NCBI GenBank assembly: GCA_049515175.1
Contig: JBEKUI010000089.1
Location: 1 to 15,345 of the forward strand
Reading direction: 5' to 3'
DNA from: JACQNR01 sp049515175
Lineage (GTDB): Bacteria > Acidobacteriota > Terriglobia > UBA7540
DNA length: 15,345 bases
Below are positions 7,433-14,630 of the stretch, piece after piece. Position 1 is the stretch's first letter, and the number at the start of each line of letters is the position of its first letter. The notes below the pieces were generated by a model. It was not told where the DNA came from. It saw nothing but the letters and a program-made list of their open reading frames with translations, and did no database searches. Position numbers and translations under genes: made by a program.

Positions 7433-8899
7433 TTAGGTGCGCTTGATGCGCAGGGCGATATCCACCGAGTGTTGGGGCGAGATGAACGACCGTGTTCCTC
7501 CCTGGTGCTGGATCGTTGCGGAACTGACCGTCGCTCCGGTCGCCGGGTCCACCCAATCGCTCTGGTAAGTTCCCGCGGGCAGGTCGAACTCGAGACGTTC
7601 GACGTAAGCACCCGGAGTTGCCCGATATCCATGCCCGCGGCCCATCACCACGCTGTGGTGCAGGTAGAGCGCGTACTGCTTGCCCGGCTCGCTGATTCCC
7701 CGGCAAAAGGCTCCCGCAGGCACGCCGCTCACAATGAACTTCTTATCCTGTTGCATCTTGACGAAGTCGAACCCATGGATGAAATCCTTCAAGACCTTGA
7801 GCCCGGAGAGCAGCCGAAGATTGTCCGGCGTATTTCCGGTGGGATTCTCCGCCGTGAACAAGCCGTTCAACTGGTTGAAGCTCGCGCCACCCCCGACCAT
7901 AAATTCCCAGGCCTCGACGCGTGAGTCCGCAATCTTGTCGTCCTCATAATCGAGCGGGTAGTAGTAGGTTTCGTTCATCTCGATCGGCTTGTTCTGCTGA
8001 TACTCGAGGTCGAGGGCCTTCATACCTCCCATCTGATCCATTCCCCCCGCCTGCACGTACTGGCCGACGATGACCGTAAGGTTGGAACTGCCCGAAAAAT
8101 CGATCGGCCCTCCGACCGGCCCCTCGACCTCCTGAGCGATCAGGTGCTTCTTGGGGAGATGCTTTTCCGCTTCCGCCGCAACCTCAATCAAGTGCCCGAC
8201 CCAGGGACCGGCCTCTTCGAAGGGCGTGAAGAGTGCCGGCTCGTCGCAGATTTCCAAAACCACATTGTCAAATGCGTTGACCTCCTGGGTGATCTTCCGC
8301 ACATAGTCGGCCTCGCGCTTGACCACGTCCGGGCACTTGAGCGTCTGGGCGTCCTGGAAGGAACATCGGCCCTCGCCCTGAACGTTGTTCTCATGATAGA
8401 GGGGCGAGAGCGGCCAAGTGTCCGAGTACTGCGCGTTGAAGAAGCAAATCTCCACCACGATTCCGCGCTCCCCCGCCTTGGTGATGAAATCCTTCAGACG
8501 CGCAAAATACTCCGGATCCCAGCGATCGAGGTCAAACTTGTTCCCACAAAACAGATAGCCAGGTTGGTCGCTCCTCGCCCAGGGCACAATCAAACTCCAC
8601 GGTCTCGGCCCAAGGGTGTTACCCGGAAGGAATTTCCCTTGCGGCTCGAACATCGCTCCGGGATAGATCCGCGTGTAGTTGAGCCCGTAGGATTTCAACA
8701 TGTCGAAATAGGCGACGTAGTCGAAGTCCTCGTTGACCACGGCTCCGTAATGCTCGGCGGAAGTGATCAGGACCGTCGGCTGCCCGTTGAACAGGAAATA
8801 GTGGGAATTAGCGGGATGGAGCTGGATTGGGTCGCTGCCGTAGGATCGGGCAGCAAAGGTGACCAAGGCAAGAGCCACTACCTGCATGGTTTTAGACAT
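7433..8899 (-). CDS. Exported TIM-barrel glycoside hydrolase, DUF4038-like (paralogue B)
   Basis: The protein has 488 residues and is a close tandem copy of paralogue A, alignable end to end with roughly two thirds of residues identical by eye. Residues 1-21 form a signal peptide. The N-terminal strand Y-F-L-F-N-G-Q-P, the ITSAEHYG stretch and the YGLNYTRIY strand are shared. The beta-4 motif E-I-C-D-E-P places Glu220 as candidate acid/base; M-N-E-T near residue 308 places Glu310 as candidate nucleophile. The C-terminal beta-sandwich carries DWVDPATG (about 448-455). The ATG at 8899 is preceded by AGGGGAG at eight bases; an in-frame ATG 16 codons upstream would put a charged helix before the signal peptide and is less likely. 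It follows the GH36-like gene after 123 bases and precedes paralogue A after 107. The two may differ in specificity or act on successive bonds. Confidence 0.85.
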   Translation of the reverse strand: MSKTMQVVALALVTFAARSYGSDPIQLHPANSHYFLFNGQPTVLITSAEHYGAVVNEDFDYVAYFDMLKSYGLNYTRIYPGAMFEPQGKFLPGNTLGPRPWSLIVPWARSDQPGYLFCGNKFDLDRWDPEYFARLKDFITKAGERGIVVEICFFNAQYSDTWPLSPLYHENNVQGEGRCSFQDAQTLKCPDVVKREADYVRKITQEVNAFDNVVLEICDEPALFTPFEEAGPWVGHLIEVAAEAEKHLPKKHLIAQEVEGPVGGPIDFSGSSNLTVIVGQYVQAGGMDQMGGMKALDLEYQQNKPIEMNETYYYPLDYEDDKIADSRVEAWEFMVGGGASFNQLNGLFTAENPTGNTPDNLRLLSGLKVLKDFIHGFDFVKMQQDKKFIVSGVPAGAFCRGISEPGKQYALYLHHSVVMGRGHGYRATPGAYVERLEFDLPAGTYQSDWVDPATGATVSSATIQHQGGTRSFISPQHSVDIALRIKRT

Positions 8900-8907
8900 C
8901 GCACTTT

Positions 8908-8914
8908 CTCCCCT
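8908..8914 (-). promoter_or_regulatory. Ribosome binding site of paralogue B
   Basis: On the minus strand this reads AGGGGAG, eight bases before the ATG at 8899. It favours that start over the ATG at 8947. Confidence 0.65.
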
Positions 8915-9022
8915 CTCGAGTGCCTTCTTGACTTGCTGGGAGAGCAATTTCCCCCGGCTCGCCGTCCGATGCGAGGCCGCGGGGAGGTCCCGAAGCGGCG
9001 CGGTTCGCTGACGCGTCCAGGA

Positions 9023-11290
9023 TCACCTCCGGACCACTTCCAGGAGCAACGACCGAGAAAACTCGACCTCAAGGCGAGGGCTCCGGCTATCGACGATTCC
9101 CAGATCCCTCTCGTTCACGTAATCGAACACCCGATACTTCCCCGCCCGAAGTCCTCTCAGCTCGATTTTGCCTTTCCAGGAATCTGAAGGCTCAGGAGCA
9201 AAAAAGGCGTAATACATTCTCCCGTCTTTCTCGATCGCATGACCTTCGGGAACGTCGTACCCCAGGACGTAAAGATTCCGGTACGTTCCCTCCGAGAGCA
9301 TTTTGGAGTTATAGATTCCCAGCCATTTCTTCCAGACCACTTCTCTCTGGGACGTGAGCAAAACCGCCTCGGGTGTGATGGACTCAGTCTTGTACATCAC
9401 CTTGGGAATGGGCCAGACGAACATTGTCTCTGGGACCCCACCGACGCCGATCGTGGAAGCAAAATCCGTTCCCAAATCCACTTCTTTGCCCGCAGCGTAC
9501 TTCACCTCCGTGAGTTCCACGCGATCGCCCGAAACGGCCGCCTCAGGGCCCAGCAACGCCTTATACATTTTAATCCGTCGTCTTACCTGGGCCGAGCCCA
9601 GCGGGTCGGCAGTAATGGTTTGGTCCTCGAACGGCAGGTAAGCGGCGTTGGGCGGCGTTCCGCAGGGGCAGCACATCGTGACACACTGGGGATTCGCGGC
9701 CCGGCCCGCCTCAAAGATCGCTTGGTACACCTTGCCCGCTGCCTCGACGGACTCTTCCGGTGACTTGTGCCGATGCTTCGGGTTGTAGCAGGCTGGAACG
9801 CTATAGGCGTAGTCGAGCATCTGCGAGTCAAATCCCCACCCGCGAATAAACCTCTCGGTCAGTTTTCTGTGGAACTCCTGCACTTCGGGCAATGCCGGAC
9901 AGAGCGTGAGCAGCCCCCGCGCCACGCGGGCACGTTTCCCATCCTTGTCCAGGATTAACCAGTCCGGATGATGTTTCAGGACTTCCGAATCTCTGTAGAT
10001 GTGCTCGTGGTACCGACCCACGCCGTCCTCCACCACCAGCGGATGCCAGTAGATCTGGACCCTGATTGCGTGCTTGTGAAATTCCTCCACCATCCTTTTC
10101 ATGGAATCGTCGGGAAATGTATCAGGCCGTGGTTGCCAATCCCCATAATGTTCAAACCACCGGTCGGCCAATTGCACCGAGTGGATATTGAATTCCTCAA
10201 GCTTCGGAATCACGCCGAGCATCTGAGCGGGCGTAAAGTTATACTCATAGCCCCAGCCGACCCAGATGGCGCTGTAGGCTGCCTTGGACGGTGTTGGCCA
10301 TCTCCCCACTTCGCGTTGCAGGACCAGCGAGTAAGCCCGCAGCGGCTCGTAGAAGTCCCCTGAATAGACCGCGACGAACGTGCGGGGAGTCGAAAACACC
10401 TCCCCGGGCTTCAACGTCGAAACCGGCACGAGGCTCATCGACGCCTTAACGCGGCCGTCAGCCTCCACATTTACCGGCAGGGAGAGGACCCGGGCGGAAG
10501 GCTCCACGTGCCCAATCGCTTCTCCCACCGACCGGGTCCAGAACGCCACGACCGGTACGCCTCCGCCGAGGCCTTTCTCTACTGCTACACCCATAAGGTT
10601 CGGTTGGGAGAACTCTTTGGAAATCAACACCACGTCGTCTTTGGCCCATTGATAACTCGAGCCCTGAAACGACCAGAGACGGTAGGGGGGTTGGCTGGAA
10701 TCCGCGAGCGACGCATTCAAGCGGTGCTGCTGAGTAACGAGTTGGTCCAATTTGATCGCCGCCGCCCCCGCGTTTCGGTAGGCCACCGTCGTGAAGGCGA
10801 GGTTGGGAAAATCATCATAGACTTCCAAGACGAAGGTCTTTTCGAGCTGCACGCCACCTGACGCGGGGCTCGCCGCCTTGATCTCGATCCTTTTGCCCAG
10901 CGCCCCGATCTTGCTGCGTGCGGCGGAGACTTCTGCGTGGTCAAAATCCAGGGTGAAACTCCGGATTTCCTTGCCTGCAATGACCACGTAGTCGCCGCAG
11001 GCTTGAGGCCGCCGTCCAGGATCGTCGAGGGTCAGCCGCTGGCTGCCCTTGAGGAGGTAGGCGTGGATGCACCCCGAGGGGAGAACGTCGAACTCCGCCT
11101 CCGCAGTCTTGACGAGTAACCCTCCGCCCGGTATTTTGCTCACCGCCACCGCGGAGGGCGGCGCCAGGGGAGGAAACCCCGGCGTCCTTCCTGCCCTCAT
11201 CCCCGCGCCCACAAAGCAGAAGAGCAAGGCTAAAAGTCTCCAGGTGCCTTTGTGCGGTGAGGGAGGTTCGTGCTTATCGGATTCCCGCAT
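9023..11290 (-). CDS. GH36-like (clan GH-D) exported glycoside hydrolase
   Basis: The protein has 755 residues. Residues 16-33 form a hydrophobic export signal. Residues about 45-320 are a beta-rich domain resembling the N-terminal supersandwich of GH36 enzymes. Residues about 335-650 form a TIM barrel with WVGWGYEYNF near its start. The motif M-L-D-Y (Asp493) sits where GH36 has its nucleophile (usually K-x-D), a Cys/Gly-rich segment lies at 540-544, and T-A-D-P-L-G followed by RRRIKMY (Asp562) resembles the GH36 acid/base strand. The C-terminal beta domain (about 680-755) ends the protein. Alpha-galactosidase-type activity is known for the family, but the motifs are divergent, so the substrate is open. 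The start 19 bases after the preceding stop, with a GGGGG ribosome site at 11300-11304, was chosen over a frame extending back to 11602 inside the neighbour. Confidence 0.82.
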   Translation of the reverse strand: MRESDKHEPPSPHKGTWRLLALLFCFVGAGMRAGRTPGFPPLAPPSAVAVSKIPGGGLLVKTAEAEFDVLPSGCIHAYLLKGSQRLTLDDPGRRPQACGDYVVIAGKEIRSFTLDFDHAEVSAARSKIGALGKRIEIKAASPASGGVQLEKTFVLEVYDDFPNLAFTTVAYRNAGAAAIKLDQLVTQQHRLNASLADSSQPPYRLWSFQGSSYQWAKDDVVLISKEFSQPNLMGVAVEKGLGGGVPVVAFWTRSVGEAIGHVEPSARVLSLPVNVEADGRVKASMSLVPVSTLKPGEVFSTPRTFVAVYSGDFYEPLRAYSLVLQREVGRWPTPSKAAYSAIWVGWGYEYNFTPAQMLGVIPKLEEFNIHSVQLADRWFEHYGDWQPRPDTFPDDSMKRMVEEFHKHAIRVQIYWHPLVVEDGVGRYHEHIYRDSEVLKHHPDWLILDKDGKRARVARGLLTLCPALPEVQEFHRKLTERFIRGWGFDSQMLDYAYSVPACYNPKHRHKSPEESVEAAGKVYQAIFEAGRAANPQCVTMCCPCGTPPNAAYLPFEDQTITADPLGSAQVRRRIKMYKALLGPEAAVSGDRVELTEVKYAAGKEVDLGTDFASTIGVGGVPETMFVWPIPKVMYKTESITPEAVLLTSQREVVWKKWLGIYNSKMLSEGTYRNLYVLGYDVPEGHAIEKDGRMYYAFFAPEPSDSWKGKIELRGLRAGKYRVFDYVNERDLGIVDSRSPRLEVEFSRSLLLEVVRR

Positions 11291-11309
11291 CGTTCGCAGC
11301 CCCCAAAGT

Positions 11310-13031
11310 CTAGCGTCCCGCCTTGACCCTTTCAAGGAGCAGCGCCCAATCCATCCATCCCGGAGGATTGGGGAGCTTCCACGACGGCCCCTGGACGGGA
11401 GGCAGGGGGACGACTTCTCCCGTGGTGGCGCTGAACCATTTCGCGCTGTAGGTTCCCGGCTCGAGTTTGATCGTAATATCGCCGCATTCGGCCTCGTACC
11501 CGAAGTGCTCCACATTAACGCACAGCGGACGAAGCGGAATGTACACCGCATATATCTCGCCGGGCTTGGCCAGGCAATAGGCGGGTTTGCTGACGAACTC
11601 ATCGTGCGGTTCGGTCTTCCACCATTCGAAGCTCGTGAAGAAATCCACCATGTGCTCGTAGCCCTTCAGCATGACCATGGTGTCGTCGCCGCGCCCGTTG
11701 ATCCAGCCGCCACCGCTATCCGGCCAGATATTTGTGCCACGACGGCAACTCTCACCAGCCGTTCCGTAAGCGCCTGCCATCGCAATATCCCAGGCCATCT
11801 GGCGCAAGGTTTCCGTGGATTCCAACGGCGGCGCGGGGGCCCAGTGCGGATAGTGGTCTTCGTATCCGTACTCTTCATTAGTCTGCGGAATGATTCGTCC
11901 CGTCTTCTTCTGGATCTCACGCTCTTCCAGCATGAGAGCGTGTTGCTGGTGAGACCAGTTCTGGATGGAGGTAAACCCGAACCAGTCGGATGCACGATCC
12001 TGATGCTTGCGATACACGGGGTGGCTGGTGGCCAAGTGTCTGTATGGATCCCAAGTCTCGATCAGAGTTCCCGTTTCGTGCGCCCACTTTTCATCGCGGA
12101 AGCTGTCGAGGTCATCACCCAGGTCGTAGTTGAGGTTGGAAAAAGCGCTCAGCCGCGCGACCGCGTAACGGATGTATCGGCGTTCATCCTCACTGCCTGC
12201 CGGCGCCTGCGCGTGGTGAGTGGAGATTTCCAGGATCGCCGAAATGATCACATCGCGCTCCCGGGTGTAGCGCATCATGCGGTCCCACCTCTGCCAGTAG
12301 GGGACGTTGAAGCGCGTGAAGTCAATCCCAGGGCTGTCGAGACTCTCAGGCTTGGCGGCAGGCGAGGGGCGCAAAAAGGTCGTGAAGCTCCCACCCGGCA
12401 TCACCGGCTCACCCCAGAGGGTTTCTGTGGCGCCAGAAATCAGCGCTCGGATGCGATTGATCTTCATCCCATGCAGACGGTCAATGATGTAGTTGACGAT
12501 TCGATCCTCGCGCCAGCCCATCAGCCAGAACGCCGTGGTGCCGTTGAAAAAGTAGTGCTCGCCCGTGCCCTCCCAGATGAAATGCCACGGATATTGGGGG
12601 TCAACGCGGACCGGGCCGCGCCGGTGGCTGGCCACTGCGCGGAACTTGCCGGTGTCGGTCTTGGTGAAGGCGCCCTGGCGGTAGGTGACTGAGTAGGAGT
12701 AGTCGCCCGGGGCCCAGGGCATGAACCGCGCCCGGAAGACGCTGCCATCGGCCGAATCACAGAAACCGTCCACGGAGAGCCGCTTGCTTTCGCCGGTTCT
12801 GCCAAACTGGCCTTCCACCACGGCGTCCGTGAAGGGATTCTTGGCGTCCGGAGAAGCCACATTGATCGTGACCTCGACAAAATCGTAAGTGTCCACGGCG
12901 GGGGCAGACAGCGAGAAGCTGACGTTCGCGGGTGACGCCAGGGCAGGGCCTGCCGTCCCGGTGACCATCAGCCATGCGGCCATCCATAACCCCCAAAACA
13001 TGGGTTTCATGACTCTTAATCTTAGGAACAT
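11310..13031 (-). CDS. DUF5060 + DUF4038-like TIM-barrel glycoside hydrolase with C-terminal beta-sandwich
   Basis: The protein has 573 residues. Residues about 8-32 form a signal peptide ending at Ala-Leu-Ala. Residues 35-135 form a beta-sandwich of the DUF5060 type, recognisable by the segment around F-x-P-W-x-P-G-D-Y-x-Y-x-V. Residues 140-480 form a TIM barrel that opens with an HYFFNGTTAFWL strand like DUF4038 proteins. Candidate catalytic positions are Asp306/Asp307 in D-L-G-D-D on beta-4 and Glu386/Glu387 in T-N-E-E-Y on beta-7. An Asp as acid/base is known in the related apiosidase family GH140, so this need not be inactive. Residues 480-570 look like the putative collagen-binding domain (KWFSATTG turn, WALLLE end). 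A clean AAGGAG site precedes the ATG at 13031. The gene is 19 bases from the GH36-like gene, so these two are tightly linked. Confidence 0.87.
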   Translation of the reverse strand: MFLRLRVMKPMFWGLWMAAWLMVTGTAGPALASPANVSFSLSAPAVDTYDFVEVTINVASPDAKNPFTDAVVEGQFGRTGESKRLSVDGFCDSADGSVFRARFMPWAPGDYSYSVTYRQGAFTKTDTGKFRAVASHRRGPVRVDPQYPWHFIWEGTGEHYFFNGTTAFWLMGWREDRIVNYIIDRLHGMKINRIRALISGATETLWGEPVMPGGSFTTFLRPSPAAKPESLDSPGIDFTRFNVPYWQRWDRMMRYTRERDVIISAILEISTHHAQAPAGSEDERRYIRYAVARLSAFSNLNYDLGDDLDSFRDEKWAHETGTLIETWDPYRHLATSHPVYRKHQDRASDWFGFTSIQNWSHQQHALMLEEREIQKKTGRIIPQTNEEYGYEDHYPHWAPAPPLESTETLRQMAWDIAMAGAYGTAGESCRRGTNIWPDSGGGWINGRGDDTMVMLKGYEHMVDFFTSFEWWKTEPHDEFVSKPAYCLAKPGEIYAVYIPLRPLCVNVEHFGYEAECGDITIKLEPGTYSAKWFSATTGEVVPLPPVQGPSWKLPNPPGWMDWALLLERVKAGR

Positions 13032-13038
13032 AGTTTGA

Positions 13039-13044
13039 CTCCTT
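13039..13044 (-). promoter_or_regulatory. Ribosome binding site of the DUF5060 gene
   Basis: On the minus strand this reads AAGGAG, seven bases before the ATG at 13031. It supports that start over the in-frame ATGs at codons 8 and 11. Confidence 0.75.
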
Positions 13045-13088
13045 TTACCGAATCATTTGCGCTTGGCGTCCACATGAATGCCTTGCAC

Positions 13089-14570
13089 CTAGCTTTTGCG
13101 CACATAAAGAGCGGCCGCGCCCGGAAAGGGCACGGCGAAATTGGGTTTTCCACCGCCCTTGACGGTGCCGCCCGGGGTGATCGTACCTTCCACCGGGTCC
13201 ATCCATTCCAGAGTGAAGCTTCCGGGCGCCGAAGTCAGGTCCAGCGTGACTTCGTCTCCCTCGGGAAGATAGACGATATATTCCGCGCCCGGATTCGCCA
13301 GGCAGTATTTGCTGCTGGCAAGCTCATCGTGGGGGACCATCGCGGCCAGATCGACTCGTTTCGCCAGTGTGCGCGTGTTGCCGATGGCCTTACGCACGGG
13401 TTCCCAGGTCCAATCGTCGCGTCGATTGAGATCGCGGGTCGGATACCCCGGCCGCGACGCCCAATTCACCTGTCCGCAGGGCCGGCCGGGAATCGCATCC
13501 CACGAATCCATCAGCAGGGTATTGTGCCCTCGGACAAAGCACTTCCACGCCCACGACGCGGTGCCGCCGTGGCCCCACAGGTGATCGGTGTCGCACACGC
13601 TCACCCTTTTTCCGTCCCAGGCGGGAGGGTCGGTTTTCCAGAACGCTCCGGCGTCGGAACCGATGGAAATCCACTCCGCAGGACTGTTGCGCATCTGCTC
13701 GACCGTCTCGGCGTTCCATCCCGTCAGCCCCATGGGATGGACCTTTCCTTTCTTTCCTTCCTGCTCGTGCATGAAATTTACGACCCACCAGTCCCAGTCC
13801 TTGTTCCCGCCCTCATTGATCACTTCGTAGAGGACGTTGTCGAGGTTCTGGACCGTATCAACGATCTTCTGAAGATACTTCCCCTGAACCTCGCGGACGT
13901 CGGAGCGGTCCATATCCACCATGCCGGTTCCGGGCTTCTCGGCGTCGAAGCCGTTGATGTTGTTGGCCTCGTTGTAAGGATGCGCCACCCAGGGATCACA
14001 CGGCCCGCCATCCTTCTTCTCGCTGAAACTCTGGAACAGTTGCACGGCGGCATAGATGCCGTGGTCACGCGCGTAGGCAATGCGCGTGTGCATGCGCGCG
14101 AAGTAGGCGGGGTTGAACCTGGAGAGGTCGAACTTGGGCAGGCCATCCTTCGCCGTGCCCGGCCCCGCGCGCAGGTAGGGCAGCGGGTCAACCAGCATCT
14201 TCTCGTCGGTCCAGGGCGCGTAGGCCGCCTGCATCCAGTGCCAGAAGCGCATGAAGTTATGATTGTGCTTCACCATCATGTCGATGTAAGCGGGCCAATC
14301 AAAGGGCTGAAGAGGAGCAATCCCGATATCCTGGAAGTTGGCCCAAGTGTGCGCGCCGGTCAGGAAGATGGCCTTGCCGCTGGCGTCCGCGAAATAGCGG
14401 GGATTCGTAGGATGCACTCGCAGAGGCCCGGTGGCGGGCGCAGGCTTGGGATCGTAGCCCGGGACCTGCTGCGACGCGGCCGGTTTCTTTCCTCCCATCG
14501 CCCGCGAGTTAAATGCCGCGACAGCGGCCGTACACGCCATCGTGTTGGTCAGAAACCTACGACGATTCAT
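13089..14570 (-). CDS. Tat-exported TIM-barrel protein with C-terminal beta-sandwich, atypical active site (paralogue C)
   Basis: The protein has 493 residues. It starts M-N-R-R-R-F-L-T, a twin-arginine signal (RRxFL), followed by an Ala-rich stretch to about residue 25, so it is probably exported folded through Tat. The mature part opens with HPTNPRYFADASGKAIFL, equivalent to the DUF4038-type first strand. Beta-4 carries the classic clan GH-A motif E-V-I-N-E (candidate acid/base Glu253). At the place of the nucleophile strand I see S-V-C-D-T-D-H (Asp327, Asp329) with no Glu nearby, which is unusual. The C-terminal domain (about 420-493) contains EWMDPVEG and ends LYVRKS. The ATG at 14570 follows GGAGGG by four bases; an ATG nine codons upstream lacks a ribosome site and would bury the Tat signal. 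It is paralogous to the truncated gene on its right. Confidence 0.85.
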   Translation of the reverse strand: MNRRRFLTNTMACTAAVAAFNSRAMGGKKPAASQQVPGYDPKPAPATGPLRVHPTNPRYFADASGKAIFLTGAHTWANFQDIGIAPLQPFDWPAYIDMMVKHNHNFMRFWHWMQAAYAPWTDEKMLVDPLPYLRAGPGTAKDGLPKFDLSRFNPAYFARMHTRIAYARDHGIYAAVQLFQSFSEKKDGGPCDPWVAHPYNEANNINGFDAEKPGTGMVDMDRSDVREVQGKYLQKIVDTVQNLDNVLYEVINEGGNKDWDWWVVNFMHEQEGKKGKVHPMGLTGWNAETVEQMRNSPAEWISIGSDAGAFWKTDPPAWDGKRVSVCDTDHLWGHGGTASWAWKCFVRGHNTLLMDSWDAIPGRPCGQVNWASRPGYPTRDLNRRDDWTWEPVRKAIGNTRTLAKRVDLAAMVPHDELASSKYCLANPGAEYIVYLPEGDEVTLDLTSAPGSFTLEWMDPVEGTITPGGTVKGGGKPNFAVPFPGAAALYVRKS

Positions 14571-14574
14571 TTTT

Positions 14575-14580
14575 CCCTCC
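14575..14580 (-). promoter_or_regulatory. Ribosome binding site fixing the Tat-signal start
   Basis: On the minus strand this reads GGAGGG, four bases (all A) before the ATG at 14570. It selects this start over the ATG at 14597, so the protein begins directly with its twin-arginine motif. Confidence 0.7.
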
Positions 14581-14630
14581 GTCTTGATGATTGGCACTTA
14601 AGCAGCGGCCTCTCCTCTGGGCGTTCGCCC

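Noticed and set aside
7326..7706. N-terminal extension of paralogue A by 127 residues
   Set aside because: The extension overlaps the 3' end of paralogue B in another frame, is Arg/Pro-rich without structure, and a signal peptide plus strong ribosome site start at 7325.
8900..9022. The 123-base gap as a site for an internal promoter or terminator
   Set aside because: I see only weak partial stems and no recognisable -10/-35 pair, so no element can be supported from sequence alone.
11291..11602. N-terminal extension of the GH36-like protein by 104 residues
   Set aside because: It reads through the coding end of the DUF5060 gene out of frame, and the export signal begins only after the ATG at 11290.
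11067..12692. Plus-strand open frame of 541 codons opposite the DUF5060 and GH36-like genes
   Set aside because: It is antisense to clear domains on the minus strand and crosses the junction of two genes, so it is a compositional shadow.
14619..14630. Small perfect hairpin GGGC-GTTC-GCCC directly after the stop of paralogue D
   Set aside because: Only four base pairs, no T-run and no second copy seen, so it is not credible as a terminator or a repeat family.
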